Shown here piece by piece: positions 13,701 to 24,874 of a DNA stretch of 64,000 bases. How positions within the stretch are numbered: position 1 is the first letter of the stretch; each line of letters opens with the position of its first letter. Under the pieces are notes generated by a model. The model did not search any database and was not told the origin of the DNA. It saw only the letters and a list, made by a program, of their open reading frames with translations. The translations under genes were made by a program, and so were the position numbers. This DNA comes from Cloeon dipterum (taxonomy: Eukaryota; Arthropoda; Insecta; Ephemeroptera; Baetidae): positions 12,514,501 to 12,578,500 of the forward strand of contig NC_088787.1 of assembly GCF_949628265.1 (NCBI RefSeq). The letters are read 5' to 3'.

Positions 13701-16700
13701 TGCTTTTCCCTGCTCTTTTGCTGCACTGAAAGCAAGTTTGCAGAGCGAGGAGAACAATACATTTAAAAATGTTCCCCACGGCCACGGCGCGCATCTGAGC
13801 ATCTTTAGACACACCAAGCAGTAGAAAAGAGACGAGTAACGAGGGCACTTGCTTGTACGCCATTCCCACACTTGCTCATTATTGCCGTCGGAGCCGAAAT
13901 GCGGTGAGACTTGGTCGATGAACTTGGCCGCCGTCGAAAGCACCAAATATAAAAGCTGCATTATTTACAAAAATCACGAAGTTCGTGCACTTGTGGCACA
14001 CATGAGTCACTGGGGCACCCACGACTTTAGCGAAACCGGTTGAAATCGAAAGGAAAGTTGGATTTAAAGGTTTTAAATTGTCTTATGTACCTTTCGGGGC
14101 GTTCGCTGCTTTTCCTGAGGCTTTCAAAGTCACAATAAATATACGAATTTTATTGCAATTGCGATTTCAACAGCATCATTTAGCGATTTACAATTTTTAA
14201 ATTTGCTAGCAGCTTTTTTTAATGTTTAATAATATTTTATTCCCTTTATTTTCCTCAACTCAAGACGATTTTGTGTGAATTAACGTAACTGACTGAAATT
14301 AATTATTCTATAGCACCGATAAAAATTTTTTTTTTTAATTATTGAATTAAAATCAATTTTTTTTTTCATTTTTAATGAAACAAATCAAAAATAGTTTTAT
14401 TTATTTAACTTAAAAAATATCATGCAGAGTTTTCTTCATAATAAACCTCAAGTTTTTCCTTGATGTTTTTTGTTTGCAAAGTTCGCCTGTTGTTATAAAT
14501 AGTAATTTATCTATCTGATTGGAACACATGCTTTCCGCTGACCCAAAGCAACACTTATCAAATTCTCGAAAGGTGCGATTTCTCGTGAGTGATGGCGTTG
14601 TATTATTCACGACCCATCTGCTAGGGCCGTATAATAGTATATCATTCTAGCAATCAGCTGGTTGTAAATCTACCAATGTGTGTGTGTGTGTGTGCGAGTG
14701 TGTGTTTTAGAAATGAAAATGGGCCATTAAATCTCTTTGGCACGCCGCAGAGCAGAGAAAGTGTTTTTTTTTCCTAGACGACAGGACGCGCGGAGGATGA
14801 TCGCTCGGATCGCTCATCGGTTCGCGGCGTGTTTTGCTGATAAATTATCGGCACGACACGCACGACGCTCCAAAATCGCCTCAATATATAGCAAGAGGAG
14901 AGTGGTGTGGAAACGGAATCGCGTAATTAGATATGTGCGCAACCAAAAACAAAAAATAATAAACGTCGGTCGGACTTGTTTGTCCATGAAACGTCAGACT
15001 GACAAATTAAATGCGTGCGTTGCGAACAAAATAAGTAGTGGCGGCCAGGTCCTTTTTAGAAAGATGCAGAGGTCCGTGAATTTTTAAATTATTTTTAAAC
15101 AATTTATATTTTGTTTTAAGTACTTTTTATGCTTGTTGAAATATTAAGAAAAAATTGGAATCAACGAAATTTACACCATAAATATTTATTTTTATGGATC
15201 ATACTAAACAAGTTTGGCCAACTCATCTTCTCGTGGTGAAATTGTAAAAATGAGGTGTGATTCCTCTCACCGATCCCAATCGAAACATCATCAATTTATA
15301 TTTCGTTGGTCAAGATCAATCCAATATTTGGAAATAAGCTCAGGACTATTTTAAATTTATTATTAAAAAATTTAAAGGTGGACGAATAAGAGGTAATTCA
15401 GTTGTGAAATAATTTCCTTCTCATACCAAACTTTAGTTTAGTTTAATTTAAAGCAACTCTTGACTGCGTTGAGATATCATTGAAATTTTCACTGCCCAAC
15501 CTAGTTTTCGATCCTGAACAAATGGAACAACGTTTCAATTTACGGAATAAAAAGGCAAAACTTCCGAATGATAATCCTGAAACCTCGGTCCTTGAAATAA
15601 TTGTGGTAGTCGTTCATCCTGGCGTGATGTTAAAAATGGTTACAATTTTGAAATCTTTAATTTATGAAAAGTTCCATATGTTTTGAACACGTACAGTTCA
15701 GATCGAGCGTTGAAAATGAATTATCCTATTCTTACAATATAAAAATGCTATTTAATAATATTAACAAGAAAAAAATAATTTTTTAAATAAATTATTGTTT
15801 TTAAAAGCAATTTAAGCATACATGGAATCCCATAAGAAAATAATATGTAAATGAGAAGATTGCAATCAAAACCGCTCAAGCTAAAAATAATTTAAATAAT
15901 AGTAAAAATCAAATAAATTATCTAATGTAATGTAAGAATTACTTCACCTTACGATGTATGATAAAGAAAAATGAAAAAAATCTTATTCCTTTTAAAATTA
16001 GATTAATAGAAAAGCTAGTAAAATTGAGAATACAATGGTTGCTGGCTTGCAAAAGCTGAACTGCGCCGTGAGGAAGAACAAATAACCAGCATGAGGTTTA
16101 CGGCGCCCTAGATCTTCTGACTGAGTTCTGAAATTGGCATCCCAGCCGAAGAAAAGAACTCAAATGGCTCTATTTAGCAGCATCGAAGGAAGAAAGCAGA
16201 GAAACGTTTTAAAACTATTTTTTGTCTTGGAATAAATTGATTTAATTAGATTCAATTGAATCGTTTGGCCACTCTTCTCTAAAAGGTGCGGAGGAAGATC
16301 AACTTTTGGCATCAATTAATCAAAAGCCGCGTTTCGCAAGCGTTTTCCCTTTCATTAGACATATTAGGCTTGGGCGCTTTCAGATCCAATCTTTGATTAG
16401 AAATATAGGCATTAATAAACAATTCCTTAGCTCGCACCCAAACAAATCGATTCGTTGAGCTTCATTGCCTCGCCCGTCGTTTAAGCGGCGCGAGAGCCGT
16501 GATTTTCTGCATAGTTACGTTAGTTAAGCGGCGCCTAGGATATAACAATAATACTATAATACAGCATTATTACACGTGAGGCCACAATGGCTCTGTTAAG
16601 GCAGCGCAAAATAATAATAATCTGATGACGAGAGAAAAACGCAGTCGTCATTTTTGTGTTGGGTAATTTGAACGCGCGGGTAAAGCACATAATTGTTGTC

Positions 16701-17844
16701 CTTTAAAAAGCGATTAATCATTAATTCACGATCCGTGTCGCAATGAACTTTATGCTTAAAAGGAGCGTGGCAAAATTTGGAAACGAGCTCATTGTCAGAA
16801 TGAATGAATAATTTACTAAACACACAAAAAAACTAGAAAAACAGTCGTTCAAAATTTCATAAATCAAGTTTCAGTATTTTGATCACCGCCAGTTCAAATA
16901 CAAATAGAGCTATTTGTCACAGTTGCTTATTTTTACAAATTTAAAAGTGGAAGACATTGCAAGGCATGTTGTTCTGTTTGTGAAAAAGACCGGCTTCCTT
17001 TTCTGGTGAAAAAATTTCACAATCTATTTGGATCATTATAATAAAGCATTTTTCATAATTTCCTGTTCAAGAGAGCGACAGCCTGGTTTTCATAAATTTA
17101 TACGAGAATGGAATCGATTTTCATTGCAATTTTTGGCGCTTGGAAAGCATGAAATGAAGCGACGGCTGAATCGAGTTTCCTGACCTCTCGCCTGACCCCT
17201 GGCACTCACTGTAATAAAAAAACACGACCGTAAAATAATAACAACGCACGGCGGCAGCGAATCTCTTATTTCTTTCTCTCTCCTATCTCGATATGGTTTT
17301 GTATGCACACGCGAACGACGTCGATGATCATTTTGGCGAGATCTTGAGGATATGCAAAGCAACCGGTGTGGTTTACCTGGCATTCAACTTTTCATATAAT
17401 TAAACGTCTCAATGAGGAAGTGAACGGCTCTCCCAGGGGGATCATCATTTTATGAAATTATCAATTGTGAAATCAAATTTTTATGAGGAATGAAACTTTC
17501 CAGATTTTATAGGTCTGTGAATTTTACCCTTTTTTATTTATAAATAGTTTTGTGGTGCAAAATATATGGTTTGAAACTGCACAATATCCAAAAGTAAACG
17601 TGTTTTATTTATTTTCCATTTGAGATACTAACAACCAATAACCAAAAATAATATTTAAACATAAATACAAATACATATCGAAATGGCAAACTAGAATCAA
17701 ATTTTAAAATCTCGGCTACCAAATTTTTGAGATTTGATATTGCCATCTTGTATAGTGCAAAAAATTAAGTTAAGCGACCATCAAAATCTTGAAATGGGCG
17801 CTTCTTAAAAAAAAACTGGTGTTACTTATAATTAGGGGTTTCAA

Positions 17845-18310
17845 AAAATGTTTGCACGCCTAAATATCAGCTTCTAGTGGTCGGATTTTCAAAAGCCACA
17901 CACCGCTAGACTATTATCAACCTCCCCTAGATAGCTGAAGCAGTCTAAGGGTGCTAACCCTTCAATCCCTTTTTTGCACTGCACTCTACAAGACGGCTTA
18001 ATATTTTACATTTTTTTAGTGTTTGCACCTCACTGCGCAACGCAATTTAGTGCTTATCACTCTTAAACCCCTTCAGTTCATCATGGGACGTAAAGACGAA
18101 TAAAATGGTGTGCGACTCTTCTAAATAGGACAATTAGAACCCGTGTTTTGATTTAAACACATTTTTACTACGACCGCGCCTAACGCGCCTCTGAAAAAAA
18201 AAACGTTTTCCCTAAATCTCGGTTTCAAAGCGTCATATATTTACAACACATCGTTAAACTCATGACGACCTCACCTGGATAGCCAAAGTATATACCAACC
18301 CCTTCAATAC
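17845..18310 (+). repeat. Dispersed repeat family B, long copy 2
   Basis: Diverged partner of 95-545, sharing GGTCGGATTTTCAAAA, CCCCTAGATAGC and TTCAGTTCATCATGGGA. Shorter pieces of the same family lie at about 25555-25690 and 56990-57075, both inverted. Confidence 0.55.
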
Positions 18311-20003
18311 CTATTCCACCCCATCTAAAATGGTAAAAGGCATTGAAGCAATTAACGTGACTAAATGACCGTGTAAACTAGTCAAGAATCACTCAAAATC
18401 AATTTAAAAAATGATTCACACCCTTTTCTTCTCACCCTTTGAATAAAAGTGCCAGACCATATATAAACATATTAAGTTCTAATTATAAAATCAATATTTT
18501 TCAGCGTGACCAGTTGGTTTAAGATTATTTCAATACTGTTTTAAAACCCCTAAAACCATTATATATTACGGATCTGCATAAAAGTGAAAATGGGTGGCCT
18601 ACACAATACAAAATATTTTAATTATCTTTTTATCTCCAGTAATTTTACAAACAATTAGTTGATGGTTTGATGCCAACGAGACATTTTTCACTTTGAATAA
18701 TTACATACCACTTGATATCATAACAAGTTTCCGGCTGCTCAGTTATGAAATAAAACAAAGGAGGTGCGACTCGAATTACTTAATTTGCATCTCAGCACAA
18801 AGACTTTTGTTAACATTTTGTAAATTTGCCTAATAACGCTGAAAAGAAAATTTCCTCTTTTAATTTAAATAATACTACTTTCATTTCCTAGCAAAAAAAC
18901 ACGCACCTCATAATGTTACTCATTTGCTATTCAAGCACGAGAAATATAGCAAACATCGTCGCATATACGCACAAAAAGTAAACCATTCTCGCTCGAGTGC
19001 CGCGATGCATGGGAAGCGGCGGCTGATTGATGGCGCTTTTTTGTTTTAATAATTAAATTAGCCGGTTTCTCACGCGCAGCGCTTCCACTGCATTGTCTAC
19101 CGGCTGACTAGATGCACAAGATTGTTCGGAAATTCTGGCACGATTATTTAAATGCATGAGTCGCGCATCTGCGGAGAGGAAAAGTAAAGTAGCATGCAGG
19201 TTGCACAAAGCGTCGAGAGTTGGCCTAAGGAAACTTTTCTTTAATTGTGTACCGACGAGTGAAGGTGTGTAGGTGCTCGCATCGCGGCAGCTGAGCAAAA
19301 AAATGCCGCGTGCACGCAATCGTGGCCTCCTGACCTCGACAAAAAAGGCCAGCAGAAGTAAACTGGAAAAATAAAATAGTCGAGGGACATTAGCCATAAA
19401 AAATTATAAAATGGAATATAATTTTTTTACGCTTCCAACTATCAAAAAGCACGAATCATGCAAATTAGGGCTATTCAAACCACGCTCAAAATAATTTATA
19501 ACAGTAAAGCTCCTTCCGTAAGTGTCTTAAAACAGTTTGACTGTGCTGAGAGAAAAATTTGAAAATTTGTTTGATCTTATTTTCCAGTCAGAAAATTATT
19601 CAATTTTATTTATACAAATTTTTTCAACGTTCCTATTTGATAGAGACAAAAAAATACATTTTTTTAAAATTAAATTTAAAATCTCTAAAATTATATTTAT
19701 TCCTGTCTAAAATTAACAAATTGAAAATGACATAAATACATTTAATTTGTTCAATTTTATTTTACCAGTGTCGATTGTCGATTTTAGAGACGTGTAGCGT
19801 AAAGAGATCTCCCATACAAAATAATTTGAGAGTCGTCGTTTCGTCGAGGCGCAGCACAGTTTGCAGCAACCCTTTTCCTTTCCCACAGCCCGGCGCGAAG
19901 CAGTTTAGGCGTCGCTGATCCCTTCCACCGTCGCGCCGAGAAGCGAGAAGAGAGGATGCTGCTGGATTTCGGTCTGCAGGGCTGCAAGTACTCTCTCTGC
20001 GAG

Positions 20004-20063
20004 TGACGTCAGACCGTGCGCCAGGTATAAAGGGCCCTGAGCGGGAGGGCAAAGACACAGTTC
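20004..20063 (+). promoter_or_regulatory. Core promoter of the cuticle-like gene: CRE palindrome, TATA box, initiator
   Basis: A perfect CRE-type palindrome TGACGTCA lies at 20004-20011, a TATA box TATAAAGG at 20026-20033, and an initiator-like CAGTTC at 20058-20063 with a likely start at about 20059, some 33 bases after the TATA box. The 5' UTR to the ATG at 20100 would be about 41 bases. The spacing fits a focused arthropod promoter of an inducible, tissue-specific gene. The start site is inferred. Confidence 0.7.
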
Positions 20064-20099
20064 GACTCGTGGTGTCTTCACTGTACCATCACTCGCGAC

Positions 20100-21053
20100 A
20101 TGAAAGCCTTCACTGTGGTACGATTTGGATTACTCTTGCTTTTGTGGATACGCTTTCATTTAATTTAGTTTCGAAAAATTTACTCCTAAGCGGATATTGC
20201 ACAATCAGGGGAAATTTTCAGGGTTTTTACTAGCAAGAAAGATGCACTTTCACTCATCTTCTTATTTTTTGCCATTTACGTGTTTATTTTTCAATTTTAA
20301 AACTACTTAGTGCATATATTGTTGGAGTAGGGAAAATTTTCAGGGTTTCGAATATTGCTAAAAAAAAAGGGGAAAGTTTTCAGGGTGCACAAACAGAAAT
20401 GACTGCTTTTCTGCTAAAGAAACAATTTTTCTCCTTTTTGCATGTTTCTTTTATTAGCTGAAGATTATTGAATAAGGGGAAATTTATCAGGGTATTGACG
20501 AGAACTTTCAATTAATTTTTGTCCTCTTTGCCTGTTGCAGTGCCTTTTTGCTGGCCTGGCCGCTCTGGCCTGCGCCGAACCCCCTTCGGGATACAACTAC
20601 CAAAGGCCTAGTGGAGGTTCTTTCAGCCATGGGGGCTCCTTCAGCTCGGGTGGCTCTTTCAGCTCGGGCGGCTCCTTCGGCGGAGGCTCCTTCGGCGGTG
20701 GCTCCCTCACCCCGGTGAGCGACTTCGGCGGCTCGACCAACGAGGGCCAGAGCATCGACCCTCAGATCCTGGAGCAGGTGCGCCAGATCATCCTGCGCTC
20801 CGAGGCTAGCGGCGGACACGGCGGCATCACCTCGTCCTACGGCGTGCCCGGCCTCAGGGTCGTCGACATCTCCCTCGAGGGCATCCGCCAGGCCATCCAG
20901 GTTGCTCAGTTCCAGCAGACCCACCAGGGCGCCCCCATCCCCATCGCCCCCGTGCCCGGATACGCCCGCGGCCCCCAGACCAGCTACAGGGCCCCCTCCA
21001 GCTCGTACGGAGCCCCCTCCGCCCCCTCCAACTCCTACGGAGCCCCCTTCTAA
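20100..21053 (+). CDS. Secreted Gly/Ser- and SYGAP-rich structural (cuticle/resilin-like) protein, 2 exons
   Basis: Exons 20100-20117 and 20541-21053, 176 aa. Exon 1 codes only MKAFTV and stops at a GT donor (GTACG). Exon 2 follows a TTGCAG acceptor in phase 0 and completes a signal peptide, MKAFTVCLFAGLAALACA, with predicted cleavage before E19. The mature chain has GGSF repeats (about residues 30-60), a non-repetitive middle with amphipathic stretches (LEQVRQIIL, LEGIRQAIQVAQF), and a C-terminal tail of SYGAP/SYRAP repeats ending at TAA. The mature part has no cysteine and no recognisable Rebers-Riddiford chitin-binding domain. A tiny signal-peptide exon followed by one main exon is common in insect cuticle genes. 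GC-rich third positions contrast with the AT-rich surroundings and suggest high expression. A role in extracellular matrix or cuticle is inferred from composition; the exact family was not recognised. Confidence 0.85.
20208..20492 (+). promoter_or_regulatory. Four copies of a GGGGAAATTTTCAGGG-type motif in intron 1
   Basis: Within the 423-bp intron of the cuticle-like gene the motif occurs at 20208-20223 (GGGGAAATTTTCAGGG), 20330-20345 (one A shifted), 20369-20385 (AAAG variant) and 20476-20492 (TTTATC variant), all in the same orientation. The sequence between copies is not repeated. This suggests an intronic enhancer with clustered binding sites, possibly for a kappaB-like factor given the GGGGAAATTTTC core. 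The function is inference. Confidence 0.5.
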
Positions 21054-21423
21054 ATTTCTACCCCCCAACCCCGATCGCCCTCCCCCCTTGAAAAGCCTTT
21101 TGTCGTTAAAGTTTTTGTTTAATATTTAGGCTTGTCATCAACCCCCCCTCTAAATTGTAATGAGTTATTAAGTTTCCCCGCCCCCCGCCCCCCAAGTAAC
21201 GTCCCCCTCAAGCTTTGAAACTTTAAGAACAAGAGTAAACACCAAACGGGTCATTTTTATTTATTCACCACCAACCTCCCCTGTCAACTTGGAGGTAAAA
21301 TCGAGTCAACTTAGGTTTAATTTTTGTGAAATAACGTGTAATTATTACATTCTCATGCTGTTGTGATGTATATTTGTGTGGAACCAATGCTGCTGCTGTG
21401 TATAATTGACTTTTGTAATAAAA
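21054..21423 (+). other. 3' UTR and poly(A) signal of the cuticle-like gene
   Basis: After the stop codon the sequence is unusually C-rich (several CCCCCC runs to about 21200) and then becomes AT-rich. AATAAA at 21417-21422 is the first good polyadenylation signal and probably ends a UTR of about 0.37 kb. Confidence 0.55.
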
Positions 21424-23756
21424 AAATACTGTAAAATTATATATTTTCCTTTTCTTCCTCTTGAATTTCCCCACTTCCCCCTATTCAAATGCTTTGGTTA
21501 TATAGATATTTTATTAAATCATATGCAATACATCACAGATTATTGTGACTCAATATTTAGTCAAATTTTCAATGACTTTTTGACATTCTATATAATGAAG
21601 GAACGACTTCACTTGTTGCTCATATACATTAAAAAAACTAGAACACGTTTAAAAAATAGTAATAAAAATATAATTGCACAACTTAAATAAATATTTATAG
21701 AAACATACAAATTTTAGCTTTTTAAATCTTTGTTTATCCAAAACATATATCAAATTAAAGTATTTAAAAGTTTTGTTAATTTCAATGTATTTTAGTTTAT
21801 ATTATGAAAAAAATTTGTTGAATTTCCATTTTTTGTTTAATTAAATTTAAATTATTTAATAATATATAAACCTGTGCTTGTCACATTGTATTTAAGAGCC
21901 ACAACCGCATTAAGTAGCTGTCAGTAATTTACTGTCCTTGTTAAATTGAATCATTATAATTTTAATCTTACATACTATGATTTATAGAGAAAAGTAAATA
22001 AATATGTTATAATATTGCTAATATGCGCCGTCATTTTGCAGCATGCTTTACAACACCCAACTCTTTTCGATTCTCCTGATATGTATTAAAAAAAGGAAAT
22101 AAGGAAATCGGATAAATAAATCAGATTCTTACAATTTTGATTAAAAACACCAAGTAATTCTATTTAAAAATTCGCAATGTGGAAAACTTAATAAACTCTT
22201 TTGTTCATGAACTCATCTGTGCGATACTTTCTAAAAAAATTAATTATAACATCGCACTTTATTGACTTTTGGCGAGGTCATACACATTAGACATGATTAC
22301 ATTCCAATAATATGCCCCAATTGCAATGCACACAAAAAACATGCAGAATTCATATTTTTTTTTAATAAAAAAATTGGGAAGAATCGTAAGACTTTTTGAG
22401 GTAGAAATTATTTCAAAGCACTATAAACGAATATCTCATATCGCGGCTCAAACCGCAACGAAACTGGCAAAGTTGCAATGTTGCTCATCACTTGAAATCG
22501 GGTTCTGCCGAGATATCATCAATTTCTGGGGCGCAAAATGTATCGCAATAAGGCGTGCAACGCGTGCTGTGCCCATGCACGTCCCTGGTTTTTTTTAAGT
22601 AGGCGGGGTATTTTTTTAACAATTAAATAACAATTTTTCGACATTTAGACAAAAAGCCGAAGAAAATTCAAAAATATTTATTCCTTTTACTTGAAAACCC
22701 CGTCCAAATTGGCTAGGAATCAGTTTAAAACCGAAAATATTGCACTAAAATAGCCTAAAATGTTTTGCAGTGAGAGCAACCATTTATGCCTACAGCACGC
22801 GCACCGACCTTTACAACCAATTTTCTCGAAAATGAAGAAAGGTACGACGTGTTTTATTCCAAAATTTTCAGGCTGGTTAAACATGCCAGTTAATGAGCAC
22901 CATTTTTTGTACAAGACCAAATATGGTACGAGGGGGCCCAAGTTTGGTACATATTATTTAATTGAAAATTTGACCTTCGGAAATACTTTATCCAGGTAAA
23001 TTGTTATGCGTAAAATGATATGAAGAATGGCGCAAATTTCATTCCGATATCTTAGCTGCCGACCTAGATTTCCTGCTTTTCGAGTTTTTCAAAAACCCTC
23101 TATTAATAAGACCCCGGAAAAACTCTACAATTTTTGACACCTCCTAGGCTTTAAATCAAAGCCTTATTAGCAATAATTATAAAATGTTAAAAAATGTAAA
23201 AACCTCTGAAGTATCACCAGTTATAAATACAGTGTTAATAATTATACCACAATATATTTATTAATTATAAGGAATAAATAAAAATATGCCACATTCTATG
23301 AAAGAATTGTAGAGGTGAAATATTATGGGGAAATTTTGAGAAAATAAAAGTCATTGAAAAATTGATAGGAATTAGCAAAGTGAACTTATATTTATTTTAG
23401 GAAGGCACAGCAGATTAGAATATCTCGGTGTCACACATTTCTCCTTCTCTCGCCTCTGCTTCAACAAATGGCAAGGATGCGTTTTTCTTGTATGTTTTTT
23501 TTTTTTTATTTTTTACTCTGATTGCAAGTTCCAATTATTCAATACCTATACGTCTTCTCATCCCTGGTCACAGCCATATAGATAAATAACAAGATATATA
23601 GATTCTCACAATTTCGACGCGCAAAATAAATTAAAACCTTCCTTTTCTACGTAAAATGCACTCATCAGTCTTAATTCATGTACACATAGTAAAAATGAAT
23701 CCCGAAAAATTACTCTGATAAGTACTTTTGCAAGTTTCCAAAATTTAAAACACGAT
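21424..23756. other. Intergenic region between the cuticle-like gene and the CHSY 3' end
   Basis: Very AT-rich with no convincing exon. The CHSY 3' UTR should occupy the right part; minus-strand AATAAA signals are present near 23391 and 23508. Confidence 0.5.
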
Positions 23757-24874
23757 TCACGAAGCTGTTGGCTCTCTGGATTTGCTGGCCATTTGAAGAA
23801 TCTCCGGGTGTGCGTCCAGTATTCTTGAGAGTTGGAAGTTGCCACCGTAGGTATTGGCCCGTGTGCCCTGGCACATGGCAAACTGCGGCGGATCGAGACT
23901 CGTGTCACACTCGACCATGTGGAACACGTGCACCAATCCAGGGTCGGCCGCCCTGAACACAGATATCTACAAAAATATGGGACAAATTTAATTGGAAATA
24001 AATTTACAGTGGAAATTAAAAAACTGTTTGACCCATTCTCTCACTTTGCTTTTGACGAATTTGTCGAAGAGGTCGACGTCCTCCTTTCCCCAGCCTTTGA
24101 TGGCCGTGTTGAAGCCGCCGACCAGGTTCAGGTCGGAAGGGTAGGCGCTGGCGATGCCGAAGCCGTAGTTGCGCCAGTAGCCAGTGTTTTCGTTGATCAA
24201 AAAGTGGTTCCTCGACCGGCTTTCGGTGGTGTTTCCGTGCACGATGTTCGGATCAAATTCACTGAACACGATGGGGAAGTAGACGCTCTTGCCCTTAATC
24301 GTATTCAGACGAATCCTCTGCAGGGATGCTGCCGTGAAGACGATGTCCACGTCCACGAAGAATAAAATTGTGTCTTCGTTGTGCGTCTGAATTAAACACA
24401 AAATTAAATTCAGCGAATAACAGCCCAATAAAATTTAAATTATCAAAAACGTGGAAGCATGTTTGTCATAATTTCCTGAACCTTCATAATTCAGCTTAGG
24501 AAACTAATTAATATTTAATTGAATATTATTTTTTAAATTATTTTTAAATAATTTTCCACAAAAAAACTAAGATAATTTTCTAACAGTTAAACAGAAAAAA
24601 TATTTGTTAATCTTTTTAAAAAGCCATAAGTGTTATAATTGAATAGGTTACCAGTTTTTCTTTTTTAATTTTCAAAATAATATACCTGAACGTGTGCTGC
24701 TCCAAGTTGGAGTGCCATTCCTCTAGCGAACGGCACAAAAACGGGCAGGATGGAAATAGCTGCGCTTGGATGTCTCCTCTGGATCGACCTGACCAAGGCG
24801 ACAGTCTCTTTGACCTCGTCACTCGGGAAGAGCACCAGCACCAAGGCAGTGGCCTGTCTGCCCAAGATACAAAT
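23757..24874 (-). CDS. CHSY: CHSY exons 8-10: C-terminal beta-1,4-GalNAc-transferase (GT7-like) domain
   Basis: Exons 24686-24874, 24045-24386 and 23757-23966 carry the second catalytic domain. Visible motifs are FFVDVDIVF, YFPIVFSEFDP, GYWRNYGFGIA, GGFNTAIKGWGKEDVDLF and a final VHVFH block, followed by a short tail ending in TASstop. Most of the binding residues expected of this family are present; no frame break is seen. Confidence 0.9.

Larger units (their letters stand above)
546..19980. other. Long gene-poor stretch
   Basis: Apart from the repeats, foldback elements and LINE remnant listed separately, I see no exon with both splice borders and a protein-like frame. Open frames of 60-160 codons occur, but they are compositionally random and unsupported. 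Sequence is AT-rich, with scattered moderately GC-rich pieces near 4.3-4.7, 7.0-7.6, 12.7-12.9, 14.7-15.0 and 16.5-17.4 kb that could be regulatory. Exons too short to see by eye cannot be excluded. Confidence 0.6.

Noticed and set aside
13581..13961. 126-codon open frame on the minus strand
   Set aside because: Overlapping frames are open too and none looks like a protein family; no promoter or splice signals fit.
14737..15087. 116-codon Arg/Lys-rich frame
   Set aside because: Basic composition follows from local base composition; no domain and no gene context.
20508..21068. 186-codon minus-strand frame opposite the cuticle-like gene
   Set aside because: Mirror of a GC-rich repetitive coding exon; Gly/Ala-rich and lacking a gene context.
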